From positions 62,001-126,000 of the forward strand of contig NZ_VCRA01000017.1 of assembly GCF_005938385.1 (NCBI RefSeq): a stretch of DNA of 64,000 nt, read 5' to 3'. The position numbers and the translations under genes are program-made. Within the stretch, counting starts at the first letter, position 1. Each line of letters opens with the position of its first letter. Positions 43,465 through 52,637 of the stretch are shown piece by piece. Source of the DNA: Paenibacillus mesophilus. GTDB taxonomy: Bacteria > Bacillota > Bacilli > Paenibacillales > NBRC-103111. The notes under the pieces were generated by a model. That model saw only the letters and a program-made list of their open reading frames with translations, had not been told where the DNA came from and did not search any database.

Positions 43465-45096
43465 TCAAAAATATACTATTCGGTGACTGCCGTCGCGGGA
43501 TAGTGGCATATCCATCAATTCGCGAAGCCAGCCGCCGCCGTATTTCACCCAATATTGGAAAACGTTGTACACCCGTTCCTGCGGCTTGCCTAGCGGCATC
43601 ACCGACATCCGGATACGCTCCCAATGCCTCAGCGCGGATTCGTGCTGCGAACGGAATGCATCGCCCGCCCGCGCTTCCAGAAAGTCGATCTGCTCGACGA
43701 TTTTGAGCATGTTCGTCTCGCCCAGCTTGCGCAGTCCCGGGTTGATGCCCGATACCGCTTCGACTACCGGTCCGTACAGCTGCGCAAACTTCGCCTTCGC
43801 GTCCGTAAACAGCTCCTCCACTTGGAGCGAGCCTTGGGCTTCGAGCCATGCGTTCTGCTTCTCGTCGAGCCTGCGGATCACATCCTCGAATTCGAGACCG
43901 AACTTGGCCATCTGCTTCTGGATCGTACCTTCCAGCAGCGTGAATTCATAACGCGGCACGAGAATCGGCATTTGCAGGCCGAATAAAGCGAATGCATTCC
44001 GAAGGAGGCCCCAGTACGCCATCTCGGAAGGTCCGAGCACGACGGACAAAACCGGGAACAAATAGTCCTGCATGAGCGGACGCGTCATCACGTTGTTGCT
44101 CAGCCTCTCCGGCGAATGTGCGGCGAGTTCGAGCAGCTCGCCCTCCGTGAACGACACGGTTCCTTTCCGGTCGGTAAACTTTTCGCCTTGTCTGGTGAGC
44201 AGCAGCCTTTCCCCTTCGTGAAACACGAACAGATGAGCTTGCCCTTCGTTCAGCTCTACCTGCGCCGTGTAGCCGAGTCCTTCAAGGCCGCTTTTCGCCT
44301 CCAGCAGCGATCGGTTCAGTTCGCTTTGGCGGGACACGATGGAGCGGAACATGTCCGCTTCCAGCTTCCGCAAGCCCGGATCGTCGGAATCGACGAGAAC
44401 GAGTCCGTATTCGCGGAACAGCCACGCCAGCGTCCTCGCAAACTGATCGGTCAATGTGTCCGAAGCGGCGCAAATCGATTTCAACCGGTCGATCAGCTCC
44501 GGCTTGAACTCCGTATTCATGAGCGTCTGTTCCAATTGGGCGACAGCGTCCTCCCAGCTTTCCGGATCGATGCTCCACCGGCTGACGGACGTTTTTTTGT
44601 CGGAGCTTTCGTTCAGCTTGATCTTCTGCACCGTAAGCGTTTCGGATAGCACGAACGTATGGTTCGCCTCTTCGAGATCGTGGTCTTCGCCGGCAATCCA
44701 GAACACCGGCACCACCTTCCTGCCCAGCCGTTCCGCCGACTTCCTCGCTTCCGTGATGACGGTAATCGCCTTGTACAACACGAGAAGCGGGCCCGTGAAC
44801 AGTCCGGCCTGCTGGCCGCCGGTGACGACGAGCGTTTCCGGATCCCGAAGCTCCTCGATCGACCGGAGTGCCCGATCGGTATTTCCGATCTTCTCGTTAT
44901 AGGCGATAAGCGTACGAACGAGACCTTCCCGGTCCGCCTGCGGTCTCGCTTCGAGATCCAGCCAAGCCGCCCGTTCCCGGTCGCTCGATTCGTTCCACGG
45001 ATTGTGCTCGTAAAGGGAAGCCACGGAAGCAAAATCGTATATATAGTCCCGCGTGATCGGCTGCGCGGGTTCCCACCGGTAACGCTCCATTCGCAT
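43465..45096 (-). CDS. bshC: Bacillithiol biosynthesis cysteine-adding enzyme BshC
   Basis: 543 residues from ATG at 45096, seven bases after AAGGGG; the family length is about 540. The nucleotidyl-like fold has VVTGGQQAGLFTGPLLVLYKAIT, FWIAGEDHDLEEANH and FPVLSVVLGPSEMAYWG, all conserved. BshC adds cysteine to GlcN-malate, the last step of bacillithiol synthesis. In Bacillus bshC lies right before mraZ; here 8 kb of accessory genes and ahcY intervene. Confidence 0.95.
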   Translation of the reverse strand: MRMERYRWEPAQPITRDYIYDFASVASLYEHNPWNESSDRERAAWLDLEARPQADREGLVRTLIAYNEKIGNTDRALRSIEELRDPETLVVTGGQQAGLFTGPLLVLYKAITVITEARKSAERLGRKVVPVFWIAGEDHDLEEANHTFVLSETLTVQKIKLNESSDKKTSVSRWSIDPESWEDAVAQLEQTLMNTEFKPELIDRLKSICAASDTLTDQFARTLAWLFREYGLVLVDSDDPGLRKLEADMFRSIVSRQSELNRSLLEAKSGLEGLGYTAQVELNEGQAHLFVFHEGERLLLTRQGEKFTDRKGTVSFTEGELLELAAHSPERLSNNVMTRPLMQDYLFPVLSVVLGPSEMAYWGLLRNAFALFGLQMPILVPRYEFTLLEGTIQKQMAKFGLEFEDVIRRLDEKQNAWLEAQGSLQVEELFTDAKAKFAQLYGPVVEAVSGINPGLRKLGETNMLKIVEQIDFLEARAGDAFRSQHESALRHWERIRMSVMPLGKPQERVYNVFQYWVKYGGGWLRELMDMPLSRDGSHRIVYF

Positions 45097-45239
45097 ACGG
45101 CAACCCCTTTTCGTTGTCATGGCTTCTTATTTGCTTGGGTCAAAGCGACAAAACTACTTCGATTGTACACGTAAGGACAAGATTCGTCAAAGAGCGATCA
45201 GCCGCTCGTATGAATCATGCCCGCTTGACATCGATCGAC

Positions 45240-45632
45240 TCATCCCTTGCCGCCTCCCCGGTCCGGAAAGCCGGCCCGCGGTCGCTCCGCTTCCCCGGAG
45301 GAAGCACCATGAGCTTCTCCGCTCATGTTCAGTCCGATGACCCCGGCGACGATCAGCAGAATGAAAAATAGTTTGCGCCAGTTGAAGCTCTCCTGAAACC
45401 AGTAAATGCCGATAATCGAAATGGCGGCGATTCCGACGCCCGACCAGATCGCATAAGCGGTACTGATTTCGATCTTCTTCAGCGCCATCATAAGCGAGGA
45501 AAAGCTTGCGACATAAAAGACGATCAGCAGCACCGACGGAACCGCCCGCGTAAATCCTTGCGACAGCTTCATCGACACCGTACCGGATACTTCAAGGACG
45601 ATCGCCGCAATCAAATATATCCACGCGTTCAT
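45240..45632 (-). CDS. Small multidrug resistance (SMR) family transporter
   Basis: 130 residues, four membrane helices. The essential Glu14 lies in AAIVLEVSGTVSMK, and the AIWSGVGIAAISIIG segment is the SMR core. A 25-residue hydrophilic tail rich in Gly/Arg is longer than usual. It overlaps the preceding 73-residue gene by 4 bases (ATGA), so they are translated together. SMR proteins export cationic drugs or guanidinium compounds; the substrate here is unknown. Confidence 0.9.
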   Translation of the reverse strand: MNAWIYLIAAIVLEVSGTVSMKLSQGFTRAVPSVLLIVFYVASFSSLMMALKKIEISTAYAIWSGVGIAAISIIGIYWFQESFNWRKLFFILLIVAGVIGLNMSGEAHGASSGEAERPRAGFPDRGGGKG

Positions 45633-45850
45633 TTCGCTCCTCCTTGCCCTCCGGGCCGCTGTCCATCCCGGCGGACTAAGCCGTACATGAAGAGATCGAC
45701 CGCGGTCATGATCGAGTCATATAAATTCAAGTTGCTGCGGACCAAATAAGACATCTCGAACAAGGCGTTAAACGCGCCGCGCATCGCTTGTACGGCTGCC
45801 GCCGTATCGACCTTTGCCGGTCTGTCTACTGAATGGTTATCGGCGCTCAA
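45629..45850 (-). CDS. Hypothetical 73-residue protein
   Basis: Soluble, with a predicted helical centre (AAVQAMRGAFNALFEMSYLVR) and an Arg/Gly-rich end. The start is TTG at 45850 with a weak ribosome binding site. It overlaps the SMR gene by ATGA, the main reason to believe it. I do not recognise the family. Confidence 0.5.
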   Translation of the reverse strand: MSADNHSVDRPAKVDTAAAVQAMRGAFNALFEMSYLVRSNLNLYDSIMTAVDLFMYGLVRRDGQRPGGQGGAK

Positions 45851-45863
45851 GACCCGTAAGGCA

Positions 45864-45890
45864 GAAAAAAGACCGCCTGATAAGCGGTCT
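45864..45890 (-). terminator. Terminator-type hairpin near the 73-residue gene
   Basis: AGACCGC (45870-45876) and GCGGTCT (45884-45890) form a 7-bp stem; the T-run (TTTTTT, 45864-45870) is on the minus strand. It lies downstream of oppF (stop at 45923) and ends the opp transcript before the 73-residue gene. Confidence 0.85.
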
Positions 45891-45922
45891 CATCGCTCGG
45901 CCCCGTTAATGGAGCCATATAG

Positions 45923-46879
45923 TCAAGCATAGTGACAGGCCGCCCAATGGCCGGGTCTCGTCTCGACAAGAGGCGGTTCGATTTTCGCGCATTTCTCGGA
46001 CGCCATCGGACAGCGTGTACGGAAATGACAGCCGCTCGGCGGATTGATCGGACTCGGCAAATCGCCGCTCAGCACGATTCTTTCCCGCTTGGCCTCGACG
46101 TCCGGGTCCGGGATCGGGATCGCCGACAGCAGCGCCTTCGTGTACGGATGCGTCGGATTGGCGTAAAGCTCCTCGCTCGGGGCGATTTCCACGACTTTGC
46201 CCAAATACATGACCGCGACGCGGTCGCTGATATGCTTCACCATGGACAAGTCATGGGCGATGAACAAATAAGTGAGGCCCATCTTCCGCTGCAGCTCCTG
46301 CAGCAGGTTGACGACTTGAGCCTGTATCGATACGTCGAGCGCGGATATCGGCTCGTCGCATATGATGAACTTCGGGTTGACCGCCAGCGCCCGCGCGATC
46401 CCGATTCTTTGGCGCTGTCCGCCGGAAAATTCGTGCGGGTAGCGCGTAGCGTGGTCGGGATTCAACCCGACCAAATCCAGCAGCTCCTCCACCCGTTTTT
46501 TCCGTTCGGCACGGCTTCCTGCCAAATGGTGAATATCGAGCGCTTCGCCGATAATATCGGTGATCGTCATTCTCGGGTTGAGCGAGGCATACGGATCTTG
46601 GAAGATCATCTGCATGTCCCGCCGCAGCGCCTTCATCTTCGAGCCGGACAGCGAGTAAATGTTCGTGCCGTTAAAAGCAACGCTTCCGTCCGTCGGCTCA
46701 TACAACCGTAAAATCGTCCGTCCCGCGGTCGATTTCCCGCAGCCGGACTCTCCGACTACGCCGAGCGTCTCCCCTTGCTTAATATCGAAGCTGATGCCGC
46801 TCACGGCTTTCAACGTTTGGCCTTTCCCTACGTTGAAATGCTTTCTCAGATTGCGAATTTCCACCAACGGTCCGCTCAT
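45923..46879 (-). CDS. oppF: Peptide ABC transporter ATP-binding protein OppF
   Basis: 318 residues from ATG at 46879, seven bases after GGAGG. Walker A GESGCGKST, Q-loop region MQMIFQDPYASLNPRM, signature FSGGQRQRIGIARAL and Walker B FIICDEPISALD are intact. The C-terminal oligopeptide extension has PPSGCHFRTRCPMASEKC, whose cysteines usually bind an iron-sulphur cluster. It overlaps oppD by 4 bases. It powers peptide uptake with OppD, OppB, OppC and OppA. Confidence 0.93.
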   Translation of the reverse strand: MSGPLVEIRNLRKHFNVGKGQTLKAVSGISFDIKQGETLGVVGESGCGKSTAGRTILRLYEPTDGSVAFNGTNIYSLSGSKMKALRRDMQMIFQDPYASLNPRMTITDIIGEALDIHHLAGSRAERKKRVEELLDLVGLNPDHATRYPHEFSGGQRQRIGIARALAVNPKFIICDEPISALDVSIQAQVVNLLQELQRKMGLTYLFIAHDLSMVKHISDRVAVMYLGKVVEIAPSEELYANPTHPYTKALLSAIPIPDPDVEAKRERIVLSGDLPSPINPPSGCHFRTRCPMASEKCAKIEPPLVETRPGHWAACHYA

Positions 46880-47868
46880 CTCGCCACCTCCTCGGCCAAC
46901 GGGTGTCTCAACCAGCATCGGACCAGCTGCGTATCGCTGATCCTGAACATTTCATCGTCGTGATCGACGCAGATGCGCATCGCCTCGTCGCAGCGGTCGC
47001 AGAAGGCGCAGCCGGCGGGCGGCTTGATCAAGTCGGGAGGCGTGCCGTATATCGGAATAAGCGGCTCGTCCTTCTTCTGGTCAAGCCGCGGCAAAGAGCG
47101 AAGCAATCCGCGAGTGTACGGGTGTTTCGGGTTTTTGAAAATTTCGTGCTTCGTGCCGGTTTCCACCACTTTACCGGCATACATGACAATGACTTTGTCG
47201 CACATGTCGGCAACAACGCCCAAATCGTGCGTAATCAGCACGATCGACGTACCCAGATTTTTCTGCAAATCTTTCATCAGCTGCATGATCTGGGCTTGAA
47301 TCGTCACATCGAGCGCCGTCGTCGGCTCATCCGCGATCAGAAGAGCCGGATTGCACGCGAGGGCGATGGCGATCATCGCGCGCTGCCTCATCCCTCCGGA
47401 AAATTCGTGGGGATACTGCTTGATGCGCGCTTCCGGGTTCGGAATACCGACCAGCTCCAGCATTTCCATCGCACGCCGGTTGGCCGCCTGCCCCGTCATG
47501 CTCTGGTGCTTGATCAGCCCTTCGGTAATTTGCCGGCCGACGGTCATCGTAGGATTCAGCGACGTCATCGGATCCTGGAAAATCATGCCGATATGCTTTC
47601 CCCGGATGCGCTGCATCTCCTTCTCCGACTTGGTCAGCAGCTCCTCTCCCATGAAACGGATCGATCCTCCCTTGATCATGCTCGGAGGAGACGGAATGAG
47701 CCGCATGATCGATTGCGCCGTGACGCTTTTCCCGCTGCCGGATTCGCCGACGATCGCCACCGCTTCCCCTTTATTTACTTGAAAGCTGACGCCGCGCACC
47801 GCCTGCACCTCTCCGCGGCGGACGCGGAACGACACGCGCAACTCGTTTACGTCCAAAATCGGTTCCAT
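46876..47868 (-). CDS. oppD: Peptide ABC transporter ATP-binding protein OppD
   Basis: 331 residues from ATG at 47868. Walker A GESGSGKSV, MIFQDPMTSLNPTM, signature FSGGMRQRAMIAIAL, Walker B LLIADEPTTALD, and the C-terminal Cys cluster CAFCDRCDEAMRIC of oligopeptide-type ATPases. It shares a 4-base overlap with oppF. A dispersed repeat lies between oppC and oppD. The ribosome binding site (GAGGGG) is only moderate. Confidence 0.93.
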   Translation of the reverse strand: MEPILDVNELRVSFRVRRGEVQAVRGVSFQVNKGEAVAIVGESGSGKSVTAQSIMRLIPSPPSMIKGGSIRFMGEELLTKSEKEMQRIRGKHIGMIFQDPMTSLNPTMTVGRQITEGLIKHQSMTGQAANRRAMEMLELVGIPNPEARIKQYPHEFSGGMRQRAMIAIALACNPALLIADEPTTALDVTIQAQIMQLMKDLQKNLGTSIVLITHDLGVVADMCDKVIVMYAGKVVETGTKHEIFKNPKHPYTRGLLRSLPRLDQKKDEPLIPIYGTPPDLIKPPAGCAFCDRCDEAMRICVDHDDEMFRISDTQLVRCWLRHPLAEEVAR

Positions 47869-47879
47869 ACACCCCTCAT

Positions 47880-47918
47880 CCCCCACAAGTGAAGTTTCTC
47901 TTCGAAGCATATTCCGAA
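47880..47918 (+). repeat. Dispersed palindromic repeat, copy C (left half)
   Basis: CCCCCACAAGTGAAG, CTCTTCGAAGC and ATATTCC match the family; the right arm is missing because the oppC stop begins at 47920. It lies inside the opp operon. Confidence 0.55.
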
Positions 47919-47919
47919 A

Positions 47920-48867
47920 TTATTTTCTCATCTTCGGATCGAGCGCGTCCCTCAGCCCGTCCCCGAATACGTTAAAGGCGAACATGGTCAAGCTGATCAG
48001 TACGGCCGGAAAAAACAGCCGCCACGGCAAATACATCCACGACGACAACGAATCGGAAATCATCGTCCCCCAGGAAGCCGCCGGCGAATTGACGCCGAGA
48101 CCGAGAAAGCTTAAGAAGGCTTCCGCGAATATGGCTTGAGGCACGGTGAGAGTCAGCGTAACGATGATCGGACCCGATGCGTTCGGTATGAGATGCCGGA
48201 ACAAAATGCGGGAAAAGCCCGCGCCAAGAGACCGGGAGGCCAAAGCGTACTCGTGGTTTTTCAGAAGCATGATCTGTCCCCTGACGATCCATGCCATCTT
48301 GATCCACCCGGTAACGACAAGCGCCAGTATGATCGTGTACATGCTCGGCTCGAAAACGACGACGAACAGGATGACGATGAGCAAATACGGGATCGAATCG
48401 AGCACCTCGGAGAAACGGTTCATGACCTCATCGACTTTGCCGCCGAAGTACCCCATAATCCCGCCGTAAATGACGCCGATCAGCAGATCGATCGCCGCGG
48501 CGAACAAGCCGACCCGGAGCGAGATCGAAGCCCCCATCCAAGTGCGCGCGAACATGTCGCGGCCGAGGTCGTCGGTACCGAACCAATGCTCGGCGGACGG
48601 CGGCTGATTCGTATTTTGCAAATCGTTCGCATAGTAGTTGTATGGAGTCATCATCTGACCGAAAATGGCCATGAAAGCAAGCAAAATCAAAATGACGAGA
48701 CCGGTCATCGCAAGCTTGTTGGAGCGGAGCCTAAGCCACGAATCTTTCCACGAGGACAAGCTTTCCCGGACGATCAGCTCGCTTTGCCGGCTTTCTTTGT
48801 CCAGCTTCCGAAACTGGTCCGGCGTGAATGTATCGGGCATGCCCGGGACCGAACGTTCCTTCATCAT
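47920..48867 (-). CDS. oppC: Peptide ABC transporter permease OppC
   Basis: 315 residues. A cytoplasmic N-terminus is followed by six membrane helices. The periplasmic-face loop HWFGTDDLGRDMFARTW and the EAA loop EYALASRSLGAGFSRILFRHLIPNA are characteristic of OppC/DppC. ATG at 48867 overlaps the oppB stop by 4 bases (ATGA). Confidence 0.95.
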   Translation of the reverse strand: MMKERSVPGMPDTFTPDQFRKLDKESRQSELIVRESLSSWKDSWLRLRSNKLAMTGLVILILLAFMAIFGQMMTPYNYYANDLQNTNQPPSAEHWFGTDDLGRDMFARTWMGASISLRVGLFAAAIDLLIGVIYGGIMGYFGGKVDEVMNRFSEVLDSIPYLLIVILFVVVFEPSMYTIILALVVTGWIKMAWIVRGQIMLLKNHEYALASRSLGAGFSRILFRHLIPNASGPIIVTLTLTVPQAIFAEAFLSFLGLGVNSPAASWGTMISDSLSSWMYLPWRLFFPAVLISLTMFAFNVFGDGLRDALDPKMRK

Positions 48868-49802
48868 GCCTTCTCCTTTCCACCGGTCAATTTAATGCGC
48901 GGATCGACGAAGCCGTACGCGATGTCGGTCAAAAACCGCGAGCACATGAGCAGAGCTCCGTAAAACAGCGTCAACCCCATAATGAGCGTATAATCGCGAT
49001 TTTCCACGCTTTCGACGAAATATTTGCCTAAGCCCGGTATCCCGAATATTTTCTCGATCACGACGGAGCCGGTAATAACGCCGGTGGCGAGCGGACCAAG
49101 ATACGTAACGACGGGCAGTATGGCGTTGCGGAGAGCGTGCCGGACCGTAATGGTCATGCCGGACAGTCCCTTCGCCTTCGCCGTCTTGATAAAGTCGGAT
49201 TGCAGCACCTCCAGCATGCTGGAGCGCGTTAACCTTGCAATAAAGGCTATCGGCATAAAGGCGAGCGCGAATGTCGGCAGCACATAATCGAGCGGCTCGT
49301 TCAAGCCCGCCACATTAAACAGCGGCAGCTTCACGCCGAACACATATTGAAGCAGCGTTGCCATGACGAAGCTTGGCACCGCTACCCCGAGTACCGCCAC
49401 GATCATGGCGATGTTGTCGAGCAGCCTGCGATGGCGAAGCGCCGCAATCGTTCCGAGCAGCACTCCGACGGCTACGGCCGTAACGACCGCACATAAGCCG
49501 AGCCGGAACGAATAGCCGAACGCCCCTTCGATAATCTGGTTAACCGAGCGGTTTTGCCATTTCATCGACATGCCCAGATCGAGCGAAGCGACGTGCTTGA
49601 TATAGTCCGTGTATTGGAAAAACACGGGCTTGTCCAGACCGTAATAAGCCATCAGGTTCGCCTTGATTTCGGGCGGGACCGCTTTTTCCGACAAGAAGGG
49701 GTCGCCCGGGATCGCCTTCATCAAAAAAAACGTAACCGTAGCCAATACGAATAAGGAGATGATCACAAATACGAATTTTCGCAGCAAATAGCGAGCCAAC
49801 AA
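48864..49802 (-). CDS. oppB: Peptide ABC transporter permease OppB
   Basis: 312 residues from TTG at 49802, six bases after GGAGG (a second TTG follows directly). Six membrane helices. The ARYLLRKFVFVIISLFVLAT start, KAIPGDPF, and the EAA loop DFIKTAKAKGLSGMTITVRHAL are OppB/DppB-type. A palindrome (49862-49890) lies between the oppA terminator and this gene, where a separate promoter could be. Confidence 0.95.
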   Translation of the reverse strand: MLARYLLRKFVFVIISLFVLATVTFFLMKAIPGDPFLSEKAVPPEIKANLMAYYGLDKPVFFQYTDYIKHVASLDLGMSMKWQNRSVNQIIEGAFGYSFRLGLCAVVTAVAVGVLLGTIAALRHRRLLDNIAMIVAVLGVAVPSFVMATLLQYVFGVKLPLFNVAGLNEPLDYVLPTFALAFMPIAFIARLTRSSMLEVLQSDFIKTAKAKGLSGMTITVRHALRNAILPVVTYLGPLATGVITGSVVIEKIFGIPGLGKYFVESVENRDYTLIMGLTLFYGALLMCSRFLTDIAYGFVDPRIKLTGGKEKA

Positions 49803-49861
49803 GGCGCACCTCCCGAGCAAAATGCGAAGCGTTACAGAAAGCTTCGTCAGCTTTTTTATTG

Positions 49862-49890
49862 GTTTACATAATACGAATATTATTGTAAAC
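49862..49890. promoter_or_regulatory. Palindrome upstream of oppB
   Basis: GTTTACATAATA, CGAA, TATTATTGTAAAC: 12-bp arms with one extra base. AT-rich, between the oppA terminator and oppB; an operator for oppBCDF is a reasonable guess. Confidence 0.45.
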
Positions 49891-49941
49891 AACATTCGTT
49901 CCGGCTGTCCAACAGAAGCATTTTCCAGCAACGGTCGAAAG

Positions 49942-49982
49942 AAAAAAATCGGGATATAGTGGATGCCCTATATATCCCGATT
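49942..49982 (-). terminator. Intrinsic terminator after oppA
   Basis: AATCGGGATATA (49948-49959) and TATATCCCGATT (49971-49982) form a perfect 12-bp stem followed on the minus strand by TTTTT. It separates oppA from oppBCDF, which lets the binding protein be made in excess. Confidence 0.9.
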
Positions 49983-49987
49983 GCAGC

Positions 49988-51646
49988 CTATTTCTCGATA
50001 TAGCCGTTTATGAAGTTGACATCGCCCTTGTAGTCGACGAATACGTCTTTCACGTAATTTTTTTGCGCCCATATGCCCGTATAGTAATAAATCGGGGCGA
50101 CCGGCATGTCGGCGATCATCATTTTCTCCGCCTGAGCCATTGCTTTCATCCGTTTGGCCTGATCGGACGTGGCGTAAGCTTCCCGGATCAGCTTGTCATA
50201 TTCCGGATTGTTATATTTGGAGTTGTTGTTGCCGCCGCCGGTTTGCAGCAAATCGATGTACGTCATCGGATCGTTGTAGTCGGCGCCCCAGCCCGCCCGG
50301 GCAATTTGGAAGTTGCCGCTTTGGCGGTTTTTGATATAAACGCCGAATTCCTGAACTTCGAGCTTCACGTCGACGCCGAGATTTTGACGCCACATGTCCA
50401 CGATCGCCTCAGCAATTTTTTTGTGGGCTTCGCTTTTATTGTAGATCAGCGTTACGGCCGGCATCTTGGAATAGCCTTTCTCCTTCATGCCTTCTTCCAG
50501 CATTTTTTTCGCTTCGGCCACATCGTCCTTGAAATAGTCGTCCTTCACTTCCTCGCGGAACGTTTTGCTTTCGCCACGGATGCCCGGAGGCACGAGCCCG
50601 TGGGCGGGCGTTTGGTCGCCGAGCGTTATTTTCTCGACGATCGATTTCCGGTCGATCGCGAGCGAGAAAGCTTTGCGCAGCTTGACGTTGTCGAACGGCT
50701 CGGCCTTCGTGTTGAACTCGTAATAGTAAGTGGAGGCAATCCCTTTGATTTGCAGATTTACCGCCTTGTCCTGCTTCAGCTTCGGCAGCTGGTCGACGGG
50801 AAACTCGTTCGTCGGACGGCCGGCCCAGTCGATCTGGTTCGTATTGTACATGTTCAGCATCGTACCGGCGTCATTCAATATTTTCATGCTTACCTGAGTC
50901 AGCTTGATATCTTTGGCCGAATGGTAGCCCGCGTTTTTCTCGAGCGTAAGCGAGTCGTTGTGCCGCCATTCCTTCAGAATGAACGGACCGTTCGTCACCA
51001 TCGTGTTCGCTTCGGCGGCGAACGCCGGATTTGCTTTGACCGCCTTCTCGTTCAGAGGGAAATACGTATAGAACGAGACTAGACTAAGAAAATAGGGCGT
51101 CGGCGATTTCAGCTCGACCTCCAGCGTATAATCGTCCTTCGCTCTGACTCCGATCTGGGCGGCGTCGGATATTTTCTTCGTGTTGTACTCTTCCGCATTC
51201 TTGATATAGTACAGCTGGTACGAGTAGGGGGCCGGCGGCGTCATGGCCGGATTAAGCACTCGTTTCCAGGCGAATTCGAAATCGCTCGCCTTGACCGGAT
51301 CGCCGTTCGTCCATTTCGCGTCTTTGCGCAAATGGAACGTATACTTCAAGCCGTCCTGGGACACGTCCCATTTCTCGGCGGCCGCCGGCTGAACTTCCCC
51401 TTTGCTGTCCATGCGCGTCAACGCATCGTAGATCGGCCGCAGCACCGTGGAAGAGTTATTGTCCTGCGCCAAGCCCGGATCGAGCGACGGAGGCTCGGAT
51501 GCGAGCAGCATGCGGAACTTTTGCTCGGCGGCGCCCCCCGCACCTCCCGTGTCCGGCTTCTTGGTACAGGCAACCGCCATTGTGGCCATAAGCAGAACGG
51601 CGCTCATGAAAACGATTGCGCTTTTATTGAACCCCTTCATCATCAT
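49988..51646 (-). CDS. oppA: Peptide ABC transporter substrate-binding lipoprotein OppA
   Basis: 552 residues. Signal peptide with lipobox MAVAC (about residue 27) puts it on the outer face of the membrane. SBP family 5 features: LLASEPPSLDPGLAQDNNSS at the N-terminus of the mature part, AAAEKWDVSQDGLKYTFHLRKDAKWTNGDPV (split in two halves by position 100), and the GLVPPGI hinge. ATG at 51646 is seven bases after AAGGAGG; two more ATG follow. It is the first gene of the importer. Confidence 0.95.
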   Translation of the reverse strand: MMMKGFNKSAIVFMSAVLLMATMAVACTKKPDTGGAGGAAEQKFRMLLASEPPSLDPGLAQDNNSSTVLRPIYDALTRMDSKGEVQPAAAEKWDVSQDGLKYTFHLRKDAKWTNGDPVKASDFEFAWKRVLNPAMTPPAPYSYQLYYIKNAEEYNTKKISDAAQIGVRAKDDYTLEVELKSPTPYFLSLVSFYTYFPLNEKAVKANPAFAAEANTMVTNGPFILKEWRHNDSLTLEKNAGYHSAKDIKLTQVSMKILNDAGTMLNMYNTNQIDWAGRPTNEFPVDQLPKLKQDKAVNLQIKGIASTYYYEFNTKAEPFDNVKLRKAFSLAIDRKSIVEKITLGDQTPAHGLVPPGIRGESKTFREEVKDDYFKDDVAEAKKMLEEGMKEKGYSKMPAVTLIYNKSEAHKKIAEAIVDMWRQNLGVDVKLEVQEFGVYIKNRQSGNFQIARAGWGADYNDPMTYIDLLQTGGGNNNSKYNNPEYDKLIREAYATSDQAKRMKAMAQAEKMMIADMPVAPIYYYTGIWAQKNYVKDVFVDYKGDVNFINGYIEK

Positions 51647-51725
51647 TCCTTCTCCTCCTTATTGCTTTCTATCGCCCGTTTACCGATAGGATTCCCGACA
51701 ATTTCCGGATTATGTATCCTATTAA

Positions 51726-51783
51726 CCCCACTATAGTGGAGCCCTGCTTCGAATTTTACTCCAAGTACTTTGTGTGGGACCCC
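51726..51783. repeat. Dispersed palindromic repeat, copy E
   Basis: CCCCACTATAGTGGAGC, then GCTTCGAA, ACTCC, TACTTTGTGTGGG and ACCCC. Both halves are recognisable but diverged. It lies between oppA and the ComFB-like gene. Confidence 0.6.
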
Positions 51784-51806
51784 GAAATTCATAAACTCTA
51801 TGTATG

Positions 51807-51851
51807 CAAAAAAAGCCGCCTGTACAATCCTCAAGGATTGCAAGACGGCTT
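51807..51851 (-). terminator. Terminator after the ComFB-like gene
   Basis: AGCCG (51814) and CGGCT (51846) with an inner perfect CAATCC TCAA GGATTG stem; the T-run (seven) is on the minus strand. Confidence 0.8.
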
Positions 51852-51908
51852 CGGGCGTTATGACAAGCAGATTATGCTTCTTACAGATCTGTATTACATG
51901 ACGATTCC

Positions 51909-52166
51909 TCAGTCGTAAGCCAGCACTCTTTCAATGGCATGGGTCAGCTCGCGGTACACATCGGTTTCGACTTGCGAGCGGAGCTGCGTTTTGGCGAACA
52001 TTTCGCCTTTCATGGTGGACACGTACTTGGGCGGAAGCTTGTTCAACGCAAGCGCCATAATGTCGCTTTGCTCCTTCTCGCCCAGAGCGGCCAGCTTCGG
52101 CTGGTGCATCATCAAATCTTTCAGGCAGTTACGCACAATTTCTTCCATCATGTTATGTACGTTCAT
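51909..52166 (-). CDS. ComFB-like late competence protein
   Basis: 85 residues from ATG at 52166. The start NVHNMMEEIVRNCLKDLM, the KLPPKYV segment and the REL..AIERV end are features of the ComFB family. In Bacillus ComFB is in the late competence operon, but its role is unclear and related domains occur in cyclic-di-GMP signalling proteins. It lies 30 bp downstream of the DUF3397 gene and has a terminator after it. An in-frame ATG lies further upstream at 52193. Confidence 0.72.
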   Translation of the reverse strand: MNVHNMMEEIVRNCLKDLMMHQPKLAALGEKEQSDIMALALNKLPPKYVSTMKGEMFAKTQLRSQVETDVYRELTHAIERVLAYD

Positions 52167-52196
52167 GGTCCAGCACTTCCCCCGGTTTCTCATTAG

Positions 52197-52592
52197 TCAT
52201 ACCGACAGTATCGATTTGCCAAGCCCTATGATCATAAACAGCAAGTAAACCGCGCTTAACGTCAAAAATCCGATTCTCCACAGCAAACGAACGATCCGGG
52301 CATGATTGATTTTCCCTTTGACCCTGTATTGGAAATTGCCCAGCAATCCGTAACCGATCAAAAAAAAGAGCAAAATGAGGAAGAAGCCGAAGCCGCTGCC
52401 GAATAGATCTTGAAATAAGACCGACACGCAGCCGATCAGCAGAAGCGTCGTAACATCCATCGCCAGCTTCGTCGCCCGCTTGCCGTCTCTATGCCAGAAA
52501 TAGCCCCCGATCCACAGTACGAAAAACCATAGAAACGGAACAGCTGCCGTAAATGCATAAATATGGATCAAAAAAGTAACGAGTCCGTTCAA
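52197..52592 (-). CDS. DUF3397 membrane protein
   Basis: About 131 residues, four hydrophobic segments, with GGYFWHRDGKRATKLAMDVTT and GFFLILLFFLIGYGLLGNFQ, as in the DUF3397 proteins that sit next to bshC or panE in many bacilli. I favour TTG at 52592 (six bases after GGTGG); an ATG at 52616 is an alternative and has a poor ribosome binding site. It lies directly after panE. Function unknown. Confidence 0.75.
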   Translation of the reverse strand: MNGLVTFLIHIYAFTAAVPFLWFFVLWIGGYFWHRDGKRATKLAMDVTTLLLIGCVSVLFQDLFGSGFGFFLILLFFLIGYGLLGNFQYRVKGKINHARIVRLLWRIGFLTLSAVYLLFMIIGLGKSILSV

Positions 52593-52637
52593 CCTGCACC
52601 ACCCGGAATTCAGCATCTTCCAGAACAATAACCGCCG

